The notes under the pieces: model-generated
Databases searched by the model: none
Told to the model about the DNA's origin: nothing
What the model saw: the letters and a program-made list of their open reading frames with translations, nothing else
Assembly: GCF_021917145.1 (NCBI RefSeq)
Contig: NW_025813698.1
Span: 224,501-288,500, forward strand
Origin: Hypomesus transpacificus
Lineage: Eukaryota; Chordata; Actinopteri; Osmeriformes; Osmeridae
Reading direction: 5' to 3'
DNA length: 64,000 nt
Part shown: positions 1-11,050 of the stretch, one piece after another
Position numbering within the stretch: position 1 is the first letter of the stretch
Layout: each line of letters starts with the position of its first letter
Position numbers and translations under genes: made by a program

Positions 1-1410
1 ATCGATTCCAGACCCTGTGGCTTCTTCCAGTCCCATGGTGTCGCACATTACAATCGGCAGGGGTTTACCATCTCGTCCAGCCTTCACAGAGTAGGTACGA
101 AACTGTGGCGAGCAGAGAAGTTACACATTAACACCTCAGTCTCATACCATTATCACAACAAAAGGAAACTGACATTTTTTGAAGTAGCATGGGTGAGCTC
201 ATTACAAAAGGAAAAGCCTATATTATAGTTGAGTGTGTAAGAAATTGTAGTCCGTCTCCACTAGATGCAAAGAGTAAAGATTCAAACTATCACGTGTTTC
301 TGAAAAGACGTCAACATTTAATACACGTTAAATAACGTTAAATACAGCAGCTTGGAGGAAATGGCAGCTCACTACCACTAACTTTACCTGAGTGGAGAGG
401 CTGGTGCTAGAGCTTCCTGATATAGCCTGGCTGGTCACATGACCTCTGAAGATGGAGTTGATGGAGTTGAAGAAGCTGGACTTTCCAGCACCAATGGGAC
501 CAATGAGCAGAACCTTGGCCCGAGACACTGAGCTGATCGTGGGCTTGTACTGCTTAATGGATTCCATCAGCTCCTTTCTTTTCCTGTGGAACAAGAAAAC
601 ATATTTGCCGATTTACTACTAATAATGAAATGTTAAAGTGTGTGCTTTATGTGCTCATTATGATATTCCAACCAGTGTAGAAAATATATGATATATTTTT
701 CAAATTACATGTCATTGTTGTCATTAAAGGTAAAAAAAAAATAAAAAAAAAACATTACATAGTTGGACCTACTCAGCTTTCCAAATGTTGTTCCTCCATG
801 GTTTCTCCAGGATTTTACTGCCTTCTGAAAGAAAAGAAATCGTAGTAAATACTGGCATATTTATCTGGACATGATTATTTGGGTTACAGTTAGATCATAC
901 TGTTGGAACATAGCCTTCAACATTGTATGCGTTCTCACCTGCCACTTGAAACACTTCACATTCAGTTAGTACCAGGTTGTTGCCATGCATTTCAACTGCA
1001 TCATACATGTAGTATTTTCCTGGAGTAGACTGAACAGTCATTGTGTTATTTGGTAAAAAAATTAAATCATTTCCAAAATAAGGGCCAATGTTGTTCACTT
1101 GATAAAGCGCTCCTGTGTCGTTTGTGACAGGATACTTAACAATATTTCTCCCGTTATAGCTAAACAGAAAAGCTTTGTCATCCTGGACGTATTGACCGGT
1201 TACACCAAAATCTTTGGTAGTGTACCCTCCAAAGATGCACCCAGAGGAGTTGTATCCTATAGTTAGAGTGGGACCTCGGCGGTCACATAGCTGGTGAAAG
1301 ACAGCTGCTGTGTGACCGTGGAAAGTAGCCTTGTAAAAAAGACGGAGTTTGACGTTTCCAAGTAGGCGGCACAACTCCCTTTCTTGCTCCTTTGTTAGTT
1401 TGGTTTCCAT
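1..1410 (-). CDS. IFI44-like GTPase with TLDc domain, partial
   Basis: This is the 5' part of an interferon-induced protein 44-like gene, and it runs off the left edge of the window. Coding exons on the minus strand are 939-1410, 773-824, 388-583 and 1-102 (cut), giving 274 codons in frame. Exon 1 encodes a TLDc-type domain (about residues 10-155, with GPTLTIGYNSSGCIFGGYT and the ending LTECEVFQVA). The small 52-nt exon carries the family signature KPWRNNIWKA. The next exon has the G1/P-loop GPIGAGKSS, and the last has the G3-like DTMG. I chose the ATG at 1410 because the open frame further upstream has only a GTG, and a likely splice acceptor (ttcctcag) lies just before it. Family members are cytoplasmic, interferon-inducible and implicated in antiviral responses; the exact function is unsettled. 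The exon sizes 52 and 196 nt match the neighbouring paralogue exactly. Confidence 0.88.
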
Positions 1411-1649
1411 ATTGTCCTCCTGGACAATCTTGGTCACTGAGGAACTGAAGCTTTAGGTGTTGATAGGTCTTCTTGGTTAAGTGGTGTTCCTTTGGAAGTT
1501 AAAATAAAATCTAAATTATTTAATATAGGGACAAAGATATACACTGTCTAATGAAGACAATCTTTCACAAATTCGAGAATAGCAAAACCCACAGCCTTCA
1601 CCCCATCTTTCTCAGGAAATTAAAGGATACAAACATGAATTGCAAATTA

Positions 1650-1791
1650 CACTGTAGACAAAAGTATTCGGACACCTACAGGAGCTTTTTATGACATCCC
1701 ATTCTAAATCCAAAAGCAAAATATGGACTTGCATAGTGCCAGAAACTCGTAGGTGTGATGGTCAGGTGTCCCAATACTTTTGTTGATATCG
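1650..1791. mobile_element. mariner/Tc1-like MITE
   Basis: This is a short element of about 142 bp flanked by TA on both sides. Its inverted ends share the core CAAAAGTATT(C/G)GGACACCT: the left copy is at about 1659-1678 and the right copy, in reverse, at about 1765-1784. There is no coding capacity. The TA flanks and this terminal core fit the non-autonomous Tc1/mariner-type MITEs common in teleosts. The class is inferred and the inverted ends are seen. Confidence 0.65.
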
Positions 1792-1841
1792 TACAAGTAT
1801 TTATTAATCATCTTGAGCCTAAAATTATTTAGTGGAATGAT

Positions 1842-1853
1842 AACTTTCGATTC
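1842..1853 (-). promoter_or_regulatory. possible IRF-type site upstream of the first IFI44-like gene
   Basis: The minus strand reads GAATCGAAAGTT, which fits the AANNGAAA core recognised by interferon regulatory factors. It lies about 430 bp upstream of the ATG of the TLDc-containing IFI44-like gene. It is a single short match with no second half-site, so it is a weak candidate. Confidence 0.25.
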
Positions 1854-2106
1854 AGCCTGCACTGCACCGCCCTTTTCCTTGCCTTGACGAAACGAAACCA
1901 AATCTAACGAAACCAAATCTTGGCAAATGCTGTTTGCTGACAGATATGTGCTAAAATACTATGGTACGTTGAACTTAGTAACAACTTTAGAATACATGAC
2001 CTAGTAATGAAAAACTCAGCTTCAGGGGCTTTGCTAGACAGAGCTCTACTGGGCCACAGACTGCTGCGTGCAAGAAGTGTGCAACACAACGCACTGATAA
2101 CCGACC

Positions 2107-2176
2107 ATTCCTTCACTACAATTCCTTCACTACAATTCCTTCACTACAATTCCTTCACTACAATTCCTTCACGACA
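2107..2176. repeat. 14-bp minisatellite, five copies
   Basis: Five head-to-tail copies of ATTCCTTCACTACA are present. The first four are identical and the last has one change (ACGACA). It lies between the two IFI44-like genes. Confidence 0.95.
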
Positions 2177-2654
2177 ACAGATACTGGCAATGTCATCTTC
2201 AGGAGCCAATAACGTTTGAGGCACAATAGGATCATTGGTATAATTTAGAAACTTGCTTAGTCTTGTCATGTTTTCAATGCCTACCTTAGTTCCAACTTGC
2301 GTGCAGATACCTGGACTTCACTGCGTGCGCTGCAGTGGCTTGGAGGAAGCACCCATTGCAGGCGCGCAAGGATATGAATTTCTGCGCGCAAGCATCAGTG
2401 TTCGGTTGAATCTCCGTTACTTTAACAAGCGTTGGTTGGGTTACTGCGTTGTTTTTAAATAAATAAAAACAGTCCTCCGTGATTATCAATCTAAATTAAT
2501 TAATTGCACATGCTGCAGTAAAATTAGTCTAGCAACGCCAATGAGTCAGATTTATGTTAATATAGTGACCATATTTCTAAAGAAAATATAACAATTTACT
2601 AAAACTGATCAACTCATCGAGACGAATTGCTCCCTCGAACGTCTGGTTCAAAAC

Positions 2655-2998
2655 AATGGGTCATTATCAAGCTCAGAAGAAGCCTGATAAACAGGTCTCT
2701 CAAATTGTATCAAAAGTTTGGCGTAAGATTACCATACCTTTTGTTTGGTAACAAAACATTGGTGGCATTTACCGTATAACTCGAGACAGCCATCAACTCG
2801 CAGAAAACCTCCCTCCGTATCCTTCATCTCGTCCATGAATTGTTATCCCATACTTCTCCGCGTGAGAAATGTTTGACACGTGTGATACTTGAAAGCCCTG
2901 CTGATAATTATCCATTTCGTTTGAATCAGGTGTGTTGAAGCAGGGAAACATCTAAAACATGCAGTGGGCCCTGAGGACCAGGGTTGAAGACCACTGCA
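2655..2998. mobile_element. degraded foldback (hAT-like) element, interrupted
   Basis: This is a damaged copy of the foldback element seen complete at 41946-42152 and 42937-43147. The central part remains at about 2655-2691 and one arm at about 2901-2998, including AGGGTTGAAGACCACTGCAG. The other arm is not recognisable. The copy is split by a separate MITE at 2692-2900. Confidence 0.6.
2692..2900. mobile_element. hAT-like MITE inserted in the foldback element
   Basis: A 209-bp segment begins CAGGTCTCTC and ends GAAAGCCCTG, so its ends are short imperfect inverted repeats. It is flanked by CTGATAAA (2684-2691) and CTGATAAT (2901-2908), which agree at seven of eight bases, the size of a hAT target duplication. 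Removing it rejoins the surrounding foldback element. No coding capacity is seen. Confidence 0.6.
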
Positions 2999-3332
2999 GT
3001 CTAGTTCATTACGAGCTGCTGAAGCTTCTCATCTCCCTGAGTCCACCTCGATTGAGATTCACCTTGCCTTCCAGTCTTACTAATACGAAATGTGTGTCTT
3101 GTCCCCATACAAACACTATTACAAACTGCCACTCTGCACATGTTGGATTATAAACACAAGAAATTCATAAAATGTGTTACTTTATATTTGTTAACCTTGC
3201 AGAAAGACTTTATTGAGCAGGCATGTGTAGGCAGTACTTTATTCTGAATGAACCATTTACTTTTTGCAATGAGATGAATGAGATACAAAATTGCATACTG
3301 TGTTTTTGACAAACAGACGAGTTAGGTTCTGT

Positions 3333-3402
3333 TCTTCCAGCAACTCAGAGACCACATCAGTGATCTTGGTGAGCAGAGAACCATCAAGATCATTACGATA
3401 TC
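3333..3402 (+). pseudogene. inverted fragment of IFI44-like exon 5
   Basis: The plus strand here matches the end of exon 5, plus the donor and start of intron 5, of the neighbouring minus-strand IFI44-like gene (3955-4126 and adjoining intron). I count about nine mismatches in 66 aligned bases. The copy includes CAACTCAGAGACCACATCAG and the donor TTGGTGAGCAG. No other exon of such a gene is seen on the plus strand, so it is a non-functional inverted scrap about 40 bp beyond the stop codon of the intact gene. Confidence 0.75.
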
Positions 3403-3432
3403 AAAGAAACAGATTAAAAATGAAGAAGGGTG

Positions 3433-3438
3433 TTTATT
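3433..3438 (-). terminator. polyadenylation signal of the second IFI44-like gene
   Basis: AATAAA on the minus strand starts only two bases after the TAG stop codon (3441-3443). If used, the 3' UTR would be only about 20-30 nt. No better signal was noticed in the next 100 bp. Confidence 0.45.
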
Positions 3439-3440
3439 GT

Positions 3441-5717
3441 CTACTTCCAGGTTAAAGTTGAAACAGATTCTGTTGCATCATTGTCCTGGAAGTAAAGGTC
3501 CACATATTGCAGGATGTGGTCCACAGCACTGAGCAGAAGGATGTCTGTGTTCTTGTTGAGATCAAGCTCTGATGAGTAATTCTTCACCGGGACGATGTAA
3601 GATGTGGACATGCCCAGTAGAGCCCCGGCCTTGTTAATCTGGAACACACACATACACACGATTCGATGTGAAAACCTGTTTGATTAAGTGTGGCCTGTGC
3701 CACTATTATCACAAAAAAGTAAGGGATATGTTCAAGAGAGAGTACCGTCTGGTGAACGATCATGCTCTTGTACACCTGGGTGATGTCTCGAGCTGTGTCT
3801 GGACAGATCTTGTCCACGTGTGTCAGCAAAGCCACTTGATGCACACCTGGACAAAACACAACATTCCCACCCGGTGTGAGAGAAAGAAAACACCCCTCTT
3901 CATTTGGAAGCCGCCGTCACGACATCGTTATGACGTCGATGGTTGTCTGCTCACCGAGGTCACTGATGTGGTCCCTGAGTTGCTGGAAGATGTCACTCAG
4001 GCTTTTCGGATAGGTGGAGATCTTTGAGGCATCCACCACAAAGACCACACAGTGCACCTTGTCCTTCAGCAAAGGCTTCTTCACATAACCCACCGTCTCC
4101 GACCTCACTGGTTGTTCTGGGCTGAACTACAATGTAGACATGAATCAGTGTTTGTCTGATTGGGCTGAGATGGCCTGAATCCTTATTATACAGTGCAGAC
4201 AGGCTTTATGGGGTTTTACTTGAGGATCCAGTGATCCCCGTCCATAGACTCCCATTCATTCGGGACTTAGGGATTTTTAGAGGTTTCATGCTTTCTCCAT
4301 GGTTCATTACCTACCTTGTGTCCCTCTGGTGCATGGCCTTTGATGACGGCAAGGGTGTCGTGGAGTGTCAGTCCAGTGGTCCCGCCCTCGCCCAGGCCCA
4401 TGATGTCACACAGGGTCAACCCCGCCCTCTGCTCCGACTTCGCCAGGCGGACGGTGTAGGACTGAAGCTACGGGACACACAGTTGGGGAAACTGAGGAAT
4501 GTCATTTTGGAGCTATTTCATGCTTATGATTTTTCAACAAAAATAAATTAAAGATCCTTTTATTTTGTGGTGATTAGTTCATTCATATTTACTCTTAGTA
4601 AAAACACTGGAAATATATACTTTACATATGAAGGTTGCCTAGCTTTAGTTTAACCAAACTGAGTATGTTGTGTAGACTTTTGTTCCAGCCCAGCCCAGCA
4701 GTAGTCAAGACTAAGCAGTGCTCTGACTCTGGAATCAAATCCAATTTCACTTGTACAGCCCTTTTTACAAGGAATGTCACAGAGTGCTTCACATATGGCC
4801 ATAGAACCAACCTACACCCTTCAGGAAAACTCCCGGGAAAACTCAGAGAAAAAATCGAAGAAACTTGCAATTCAGTGAGGGCTCCCCCCATCCAGAGGAT
4901 AAACTGGTTACCTGAACACCTACCTTCTTGCTGAAGCTGGCTGAGGAATTGCCCACCGTAGCACGGTTGGTGACCCGGCCACTAAAGGCAGACTGAACCG
5001 AGCTGATGAAGCTGGACTTGCCGGCTCCGAACGGCCCGAGTAGCAGGACCCGGGCCTGGGACACGCCCTCACAGCTGGGCTTGTAGCAGCTGATATACTC
5101 CATCAGGGTGTCCTTCCGACTATGAATACGTAGAACAGCACTACATATACATTTAGTCATTTAGCAGACGCTCGTATCCAGAGCGACTTACAGTAAGTAC
5201 AGGGACATTCCCCCGAGGCAAGTAGGGTTGAGTGCCTTGCCCAGGGACACAACGTCATGGGAATTGGACAGACAACCTTCTGATTGGTAGCCCGATTCCC
5301 TAACCGCTCAACCATCTGACCCCTGTCACTCAGGACGATGTAGCAGGTTAGCAATGCGGTAATAGGGTTTAGGTCAGCTCCCTAGTGTGTGCTAATCTGT
5401 GGAGTTCTAGTATCATGGTGCTGTTACTCACTCCTCAGACCACTCCACCTCTCGCCATGGCGACGATTGCAGTAAGGATAGTTCTGAAAAAGAGAGTCAA
5501 AAAAAATAAATGTTGGGAACCTTAAGACCGCAGTGAAGGAACCGTTTGCATTGTTTTGTAGATTACCAGGAGACCCAAGGAGAGACCAGAAGACGCGTGC
5601 ACTGATCCTGACATTATAACAAGTATGGCTATACTTTTAATTACCTTTAAATATGGTTTTCTTCTCCTCTCCTCTTATCCTCACGGCTGTTGGTATGGCT
5701 GCATGGCTGGCAGCCAT
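3441..5717 (-). CDS. IFI44-like GTPase without TLDc domain, complete
   Basis: Seven coding exons on the minus strand join in frame to 315 codons (314 residues): 5645-5717, 5432-5483, 4924-5119, 4315-4467, 3955-4126, 3746-3846 and 3441-3638. The first exon is a 24-residue leader starting MAASHAAIPT and replaces the TLDc exon of the neighbouring paralogue. The second carries PWREVEWS. GTP-binding motifs are G1 GPFGAGKSS at residues 70-78, G3-like DIMG at 128-131 and a G4-like THVD at 224-227. The C-terminal exon has the family stretch GMSTSYIVPVKNYSSEL and ends TLTWK. A protein of this size without TLDc fits the short fish IFI44-like forms. A SINE sits in intron 2 close to the exon 3 acceptor. 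Interferon control is plausible: IRF-like motifs lie 615-690 bp upstream. Inferred from reading phase and family only. Confidence 0.87.
5148..5332 (-). mobile_element. tRNA-derived SINE in intron 2 of the second IFI44-like gene
   Basis: Read on the minus strand, it begins with a tRNA-like head (GTCAGATGGTTGAGCGGTTA, an A-box type sequence). It continues through the family's central block and ends in the conserved tail CGTCTGCTAAATGACTAAAT. The B-box region is eroded. The SINE has the same orientation as the host gene, and its tail ends about 28 nt before the first base of exon 3. Confidence 0.85.
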
Positions 5718-6332
5718 ACCAAAATTAAAACTTGGACCTAAACACACACACATGTTGACACAGATAGACAAATTATGTTTTTTTTATAAAATACATAAAA
5801 ACGGAAATGGATGATTTTTTGTGTTTATTATTTTGTTTCTAATTGTTTCTGAGGATATTTTACGCTATACTACAGTCTTTTTACCTGCACTTGTTAAGGG
5901 GAGAGCTTTCTTCTCCTCAGCGTGAGATTTCTGTAGCGATGAATCTGCAAAGGGGCCTAATTGTTCCATCTTTACAACTCTGTTCATGGCACAAGGGGCC
6001 TAATTGTTCCATCTTTACAACTCTGTTCATGGCACAAATATGAAAAAAGACAACATAATAGATTTCGAGATCAAAACATTTGCAACATGTTTTTTTAGGT
6101 TTTCATTTGTTAATAGGTGTTGGACTCTCTTTAAGTCCCACACACATATCATGTTTCACTGAATATGAAAACTTTGTTTGTAGTATTAGTATTTTCACCC
6201 AACTTGAATGCACCATCAATAAAAAATACATACATTAAATATATCAGAACGTCGCAGCATACAAATGTACATACCTCAAACGACTGTATGTTCTTTGGGG
6301 ATCTGATCGACTTGTTGAGTGCTACACAGTAG

Positions 6333-6342
6333 TCTCGGTTTC
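6333..6342 (-). promoter_or_regulatory. ISRE-like element
   Basis: The minus strand reads GAAACCGAGA, one base away from the GAAANNGAAA interferon-stimulated response element, and is preceded by TTTGT. It lies about 620 bp upstream of the second IFI44-like gene's ATG and 50 bp from another IRF-type motif. It is a candidate only. Confidence 0.35.
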
Positions 6343-6390
6343 ACAAAGTGTTTATTTAGTCTGCTCACAGACAATTGGTGAGGACTTCGA

Positions 6391-6404
6391 GAGAAACGAA
6401 AGTG
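6391..6404 (+). promoter_or_regulatory. PRDI/IRF-E-like element
   Basis: GAGAAACGAAAGTG differs at two positions from the interferon-beta PRDI type sequence as I remember it and contains AANNGAAA. It lies about 680 bp upstream of the IFI44-like ATG. The orientation of such sites is not critical. It is a candidate only. Confidence 0.35.
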
Positions 6405-7523
6405 ATTCTTTTGTATTGATTTAACTGTATCTGCCTGCTTCTGTGTTGCAGGGACATCTAGTGCTAGAGCAGGGTTAATTCAAGGACTCGCCTTGTCATC
6501 GAGATATACGTATATTTTGTACTTAGTTTTCACACCTAATGTGAACCGAGTTGGTTAAAGTAGCACACTGTTCCTCATCCAACATAGCTGTGTTGTTTAA
6601 TTGACATCATATTATATATTTACAAGCCTCATACATTAATTTCAGTTGACTGAGTTTTGAAATGAGCTGTCAACAAAATCTTGCATGATTCGTTTATATT
6701 TTCATTCAGTATAATTAAACCACTAAGCATAATTGACACTTATTGTCTTCTTAATCAGGCCAGAATACTAAACCAGGGAAAACTAAATGGACACAAAATT
6801 AATCTCGTCTTTATCGTTAGAGTTAGGGTTATTCCTAATGTGTGACACTAGAGGGAGCACCGAGCCATTACATCTAAAACAAGGCAGATTTTTGCTGAGT
6901 GATGGCTAAGTTCATATGCCGGCCATCCATGCTTCACTCTTTGAATTCAACCTGGACAATCTGGTCCTTGTTTCTGACAGGATCTCTCAGCAACAAACTC
7001 TGAAAAAGAATACTTCCTGAAAGTTGCATTACCAAAACCTGTCAATGTGTGTAGTATGTAGTGATACACAGTACACACTGTGTGCATGCACAGTATGAAT
7101 TGGTAATATTTTTTGACAGTGGTTTGAGGTTTGATTTTGTGTGTGTATTTTGGGACAAGCACCTGCGAGTGTTGGTATCATATTTTTTTGTTCGCATTTC
7201 CATCTGGGTCAGCAAAAAAACAAATCCCTGCACGCTGCAACCTTGATGCCCAGCGGTAAAGATATGTGCTGTTTCAGTAAAGCTCAGTCAAGTGTTGATC
7301 TCTTCTATGTACGTGCAGTGTGACATGGGACAGAGAAAGCCAGTGTGTGGTTCCCATGGCCACAGCCGACCAGGAGAGAGATGATGAGGAAAACCCACAG
7401 CACGGGATGTTCCCAAACAGGAAGTGACACGAAAAGCTGAATAAGGTCAGTTTACTTTGGGGTAAGTTTACATTCTTGGCAGTTCACCTATTGTGTCATC
7501 TCACCAAAACTGAATTGCACATA

Positions 7524-7783
7524 CAGTACCGGTCCTAGCACATTTGGCGCCCTAGGCAAGCTTTATCACCAGCACCCCACCCGCCCCGGGAGCACAAATC
7601 GGGGTGCCGACCCCCTCGGTGCTGCCCCCCAACTACAACCCAGACATAAGACGTGGCACGGTTGGCGCCCTTTGCTGGTAGTTCAGGAGGGTTAATTAAT
7701 GGATGCACTTGGGAAAATGGCGCCCCCCTCTTCATGCCGCCCTAGGCGGCTGCCTATGTCGCCTATAGGAAGGACCGGCCCTG
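7524..7783. mobile_element. hAT-like MITE, 260 bp, with 8-bp target duplication
   Basis: The element starts CAGTACCGGTCCTAG and ends AGGACCGGCCCTG, which are inverted repeats of each other apart from a few changes. An inner inverted pair contains CGCCCTAGGC. The flanks are TGCACATA (7516-7523) and TGCACGTA (7784-7791), seven of eight identical, as expected of a hAT target duplication. The interior is GC-rich and non-coding. Confidence 0.8.
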
Positions 7784-8192
7784 TGCACGTATCCCAGAGC
7801 AGCTGTTGTCACATTTCATAATGATGCAGAATAGATTTTATAAAAGGATGACCAGGGAGAAATCACTGATGTACATTCTTTAATGTAAAGATTGTGGCAA
7901 GAAGCAGTTTCCTGGTCTAACCCTACTGCTGTTGTGTCCTAATCCAATGTTAGTTTACCTGCTAACAGTAATGAGCAGGCGTATTTAATCAGGCGGATTA
8001 AATGTTTTAGCATTGTCATTTGGTTCACCTGCTACAGACAAACAGGTCGCTCTCGATCTGTAGTTACGCAGCTCTTGGTAGGGGTCACACCATTACTAAG
8101 GCAGCTGCAGTCGCTCTGGTCCCTTTGACTCAGCAAACACCTTTCTGGTGTTCCCTCCTGCCAATGTTTCTTAGGGGGGGTCACATACACTA

Positions 8193-8277
8193 AGAGAGAG
8201 AGAGAGAGAGTGACAGAAAGAGAGAGAGACAGAGAGAGAGTGACAGAGTGAGTATGTGTGTGAGACAGAAAGAGAGA

Positions 8278-8374
<97 letters not shown>

Positions 8375-8415
8375 TGTGTGAGACAGAAAGAGAGAGAGCG
8401 TGTGTGATAGAGAGA
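8193..8415. repeat. (GA)n microsatellite, interrupted
   Basis: About 220 bp of GA dinucleotides, interrupted by GTGTGTGAGACAGAAAG-type units that themselves recur. The purine-rich strand is the plus strand. Translations rich in Leu-Ser on the minus strand are artefacts of this repeat. Confidence 0.97.
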
Positions 8416-10769
8416 TGGGAAAGAGGAGGGGGAGGAGATAGAGAGCCAACTAAACAGGGAGCAATGTCAGCTATGTAGCCGTGTGACACTGCAGTCTTTT
8501 ACTAGCGCCTCTTCATTTTACACTCTCTCGCAGACACACGCACACCCGTAGACACACACATAAGCTGTGTCCCCTCACCCTCAGGTCCTTTCCCAGGATC
8601 CTGCCAGCCGGCCACCTTCAGCGGTATTTCCACTACGCAGCCGGCCAGCCAGTGGCCTCGTTAACCCAAAGTGCTGAGAAGATGGAAAGCAGGAGCCGGT
8701 AGGGATCAGGATCAGACTGGTCCAAGGGCCCAGAAGAAAAAAAAAAGAAACAAACAAAAGACCTCGGACATGTTTTTATGAGGCCGTTTTTTGGGGAGTC
8801 ATGTGGTTTTGAGACGATTGACGTGTTGAGCTTCATGATGTCTACTGCATGTGCTGAAAGGTCAAGAAGACATCGGAGATGGCCAAATAGACAAACAGCA
8901 CACTGCCACTTGATTGGTTGATGGAGACTGTAATAATGTCATGGCATAGAACATGATTGGTGGCAAATAGACCATACTGTATACTGTGAAGTGTCAAATG
9001 CAAGGATGTATTTCTGGTTTGTGACAAGCCTCATTAAGTCAGTTTTTCATGACTTGTTAACCAACAACTGTAAATCTGAAAAGGGAACTTAGGGTGGAGA
9101 AATGTAATTATGGGAGAAGGATTTACAATGCTACAGATGGGTAGATAGGGAGATGCTTGAGGTAACTTTGGACGCTACTATGTAGTTGTTTGGATCTTTG
9201 ACCTCAATAATATTTTTTTTCTGAGAGGAGTATCAAAGTATGTGGTGATATCTTGGCCGCATATTAATTTTTCATCTGCCAACTTCATGACTAAAAGTTA
9301 TAGATTCACCCATGAACGTGTAAGTCAGCTTTGTCCAAACATTCAATCCAACTGCATGCCATGAAAACCAGTCGATTTCATGATGTCAATTCAGAAAAAC
9401 AGTAGGCTACCCAATGTCTCTTCAACCAACACAACACTTAGCTGGACTCGGTAATATTACAATTTGGAATTCACAAAACACAGTTTTTGACTTTCTCTCA
9501 TTAGATTTGATTCCTCATTAGAGTCGACAGTGATAAAATGGGAAGAGTGACAGTGTTATTGTTTCTAGCTGCTGTGGACAACCCCACTGGGAGGAGCTTC
9601 ATTTCCAGGTCTAAAAAGACAAAACGTGCTGTTCAATCAGTCAGTTGCCTCAGCCTGTCTTTTTATGCCTCTCACCAAGACGCGTGACTCAAGTGAGTAG
9701 GAAGATGATTATGATGTCGTCTCGTTTGGGAGACGTGCTGATACCTGCCCCGCCAAAACCAGTTTTGTGTTTTCAACCCAAGCACGTGCACCATCACAGA
9801 ACACCAGGCATTTAGTGTGTGTTGTTGTTCTGGCTAGGGGAATGCTCAACCTTATCGAGCTGAAACATCACACAGAAGCAGTTTATTTTGGTGAAAATAC
9901 TAGACAACAGACCCATTTATGAGTGATCATAAAATGTATATATTACAAAATATTATTTGTGCATTACATCCTATTGTTCAAACTGTATGGATTCATCTGC
10001 ATACCTTTATGTCTGTTAGAAAGGAGGAGGTTCGTTGTTTATGACTACGGACCCTCCGACTAACACGTGTCAGTACAGCAAATCTGTAACAGGCTTGACC
10101 ATTTGGAATGAGGAAGTAATACTGGGTTCATGTAACTCGTCATCAGTGCTACTTTGAGACTTGTTTGTGCTGCAGACATTGGCACAGGCTTCTCAATCTG
10201 AAGGTCTCATGAATACTGGCTTCAGTACATTCAGTACATATTGATCATTGTATTTTATATTTTTAACATTTCAGAGATTTAAATTGTAACTTTTTTTCTT
10301 CTTCTTTTTTTTTTTTGTAGAAAATCCTAACTGATAATACAAATATCATCCCAGATTGGAAAAATATTTTTGAAAAGTTTGTGAAATTATGGAACAGCTT
10401 TTCCTTTGTTTCAGCATGTTAGTAGTGAGTCAGCAGCTCTGGCATAGGACAGTCAATGGTTTTGTTGAACATCAAACTTTGATTTTGAATTGATTGGCTG
10501 AGATGACCTCCTCATCCTGAGAAAAGAGGAGGAAGGAACCCTGAGAGCATGTCTAACCCTTCTCACAGGTCAGGTGGGATAAGCTTTCTTAGCTCTTCGA
10601 CTTGAATGTTTACATTCGCTACTCTCATCTGTGCTAGCAGTCCCAGCTGCCCTGTCTACAGTCAGGCAGCCGCCGCTGGAGGGTTGCCCTGCGTTCAGCG
10701 TACCACGTCCAGCTCCTACGCCTCACCTAAACACTCTGGAGGACTGCGAGCCTGAGTGGAAACGCTTCA

Positions 10770-11050
<281 letters not shown>

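Larger units (their letters stand above)
5718..7515. other. non-coding stretch upstream of the second IFI44-like gene
   Basis: No coding exon is recognisable on either strand. A 41-bp unit containing GGGGCCTAATTGTTCCATC is repeated directly at about 5953-5993 and 5994-6034. The only regulatory-looking content is the pair of IRF-like motifs listed separately. An untranslated first exon for the IFI44-like gene could lie here but cannot be defined by eye. Confidence 0.5.

Noticed and set aside
1411..1437. N-terminal extension of the first IFI44-like frame
   Set aside because: The extension begins with GTG and runs into a likely splice acceptor; ATG at 1410 is the first methionine.
1888..1915. 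Repeated GAAACCAAATCT as an interferon response element
   Set aside because: The GAAA spacing (one base or 14 bases) does not fit GAAANNGAAA; it is simply a short direct repeat.
8171..8489. Minus-strand open frames rich in Leu-Ser
   Set aside because: They translate the (GA)n microsatellite; no non-repeat protein content.
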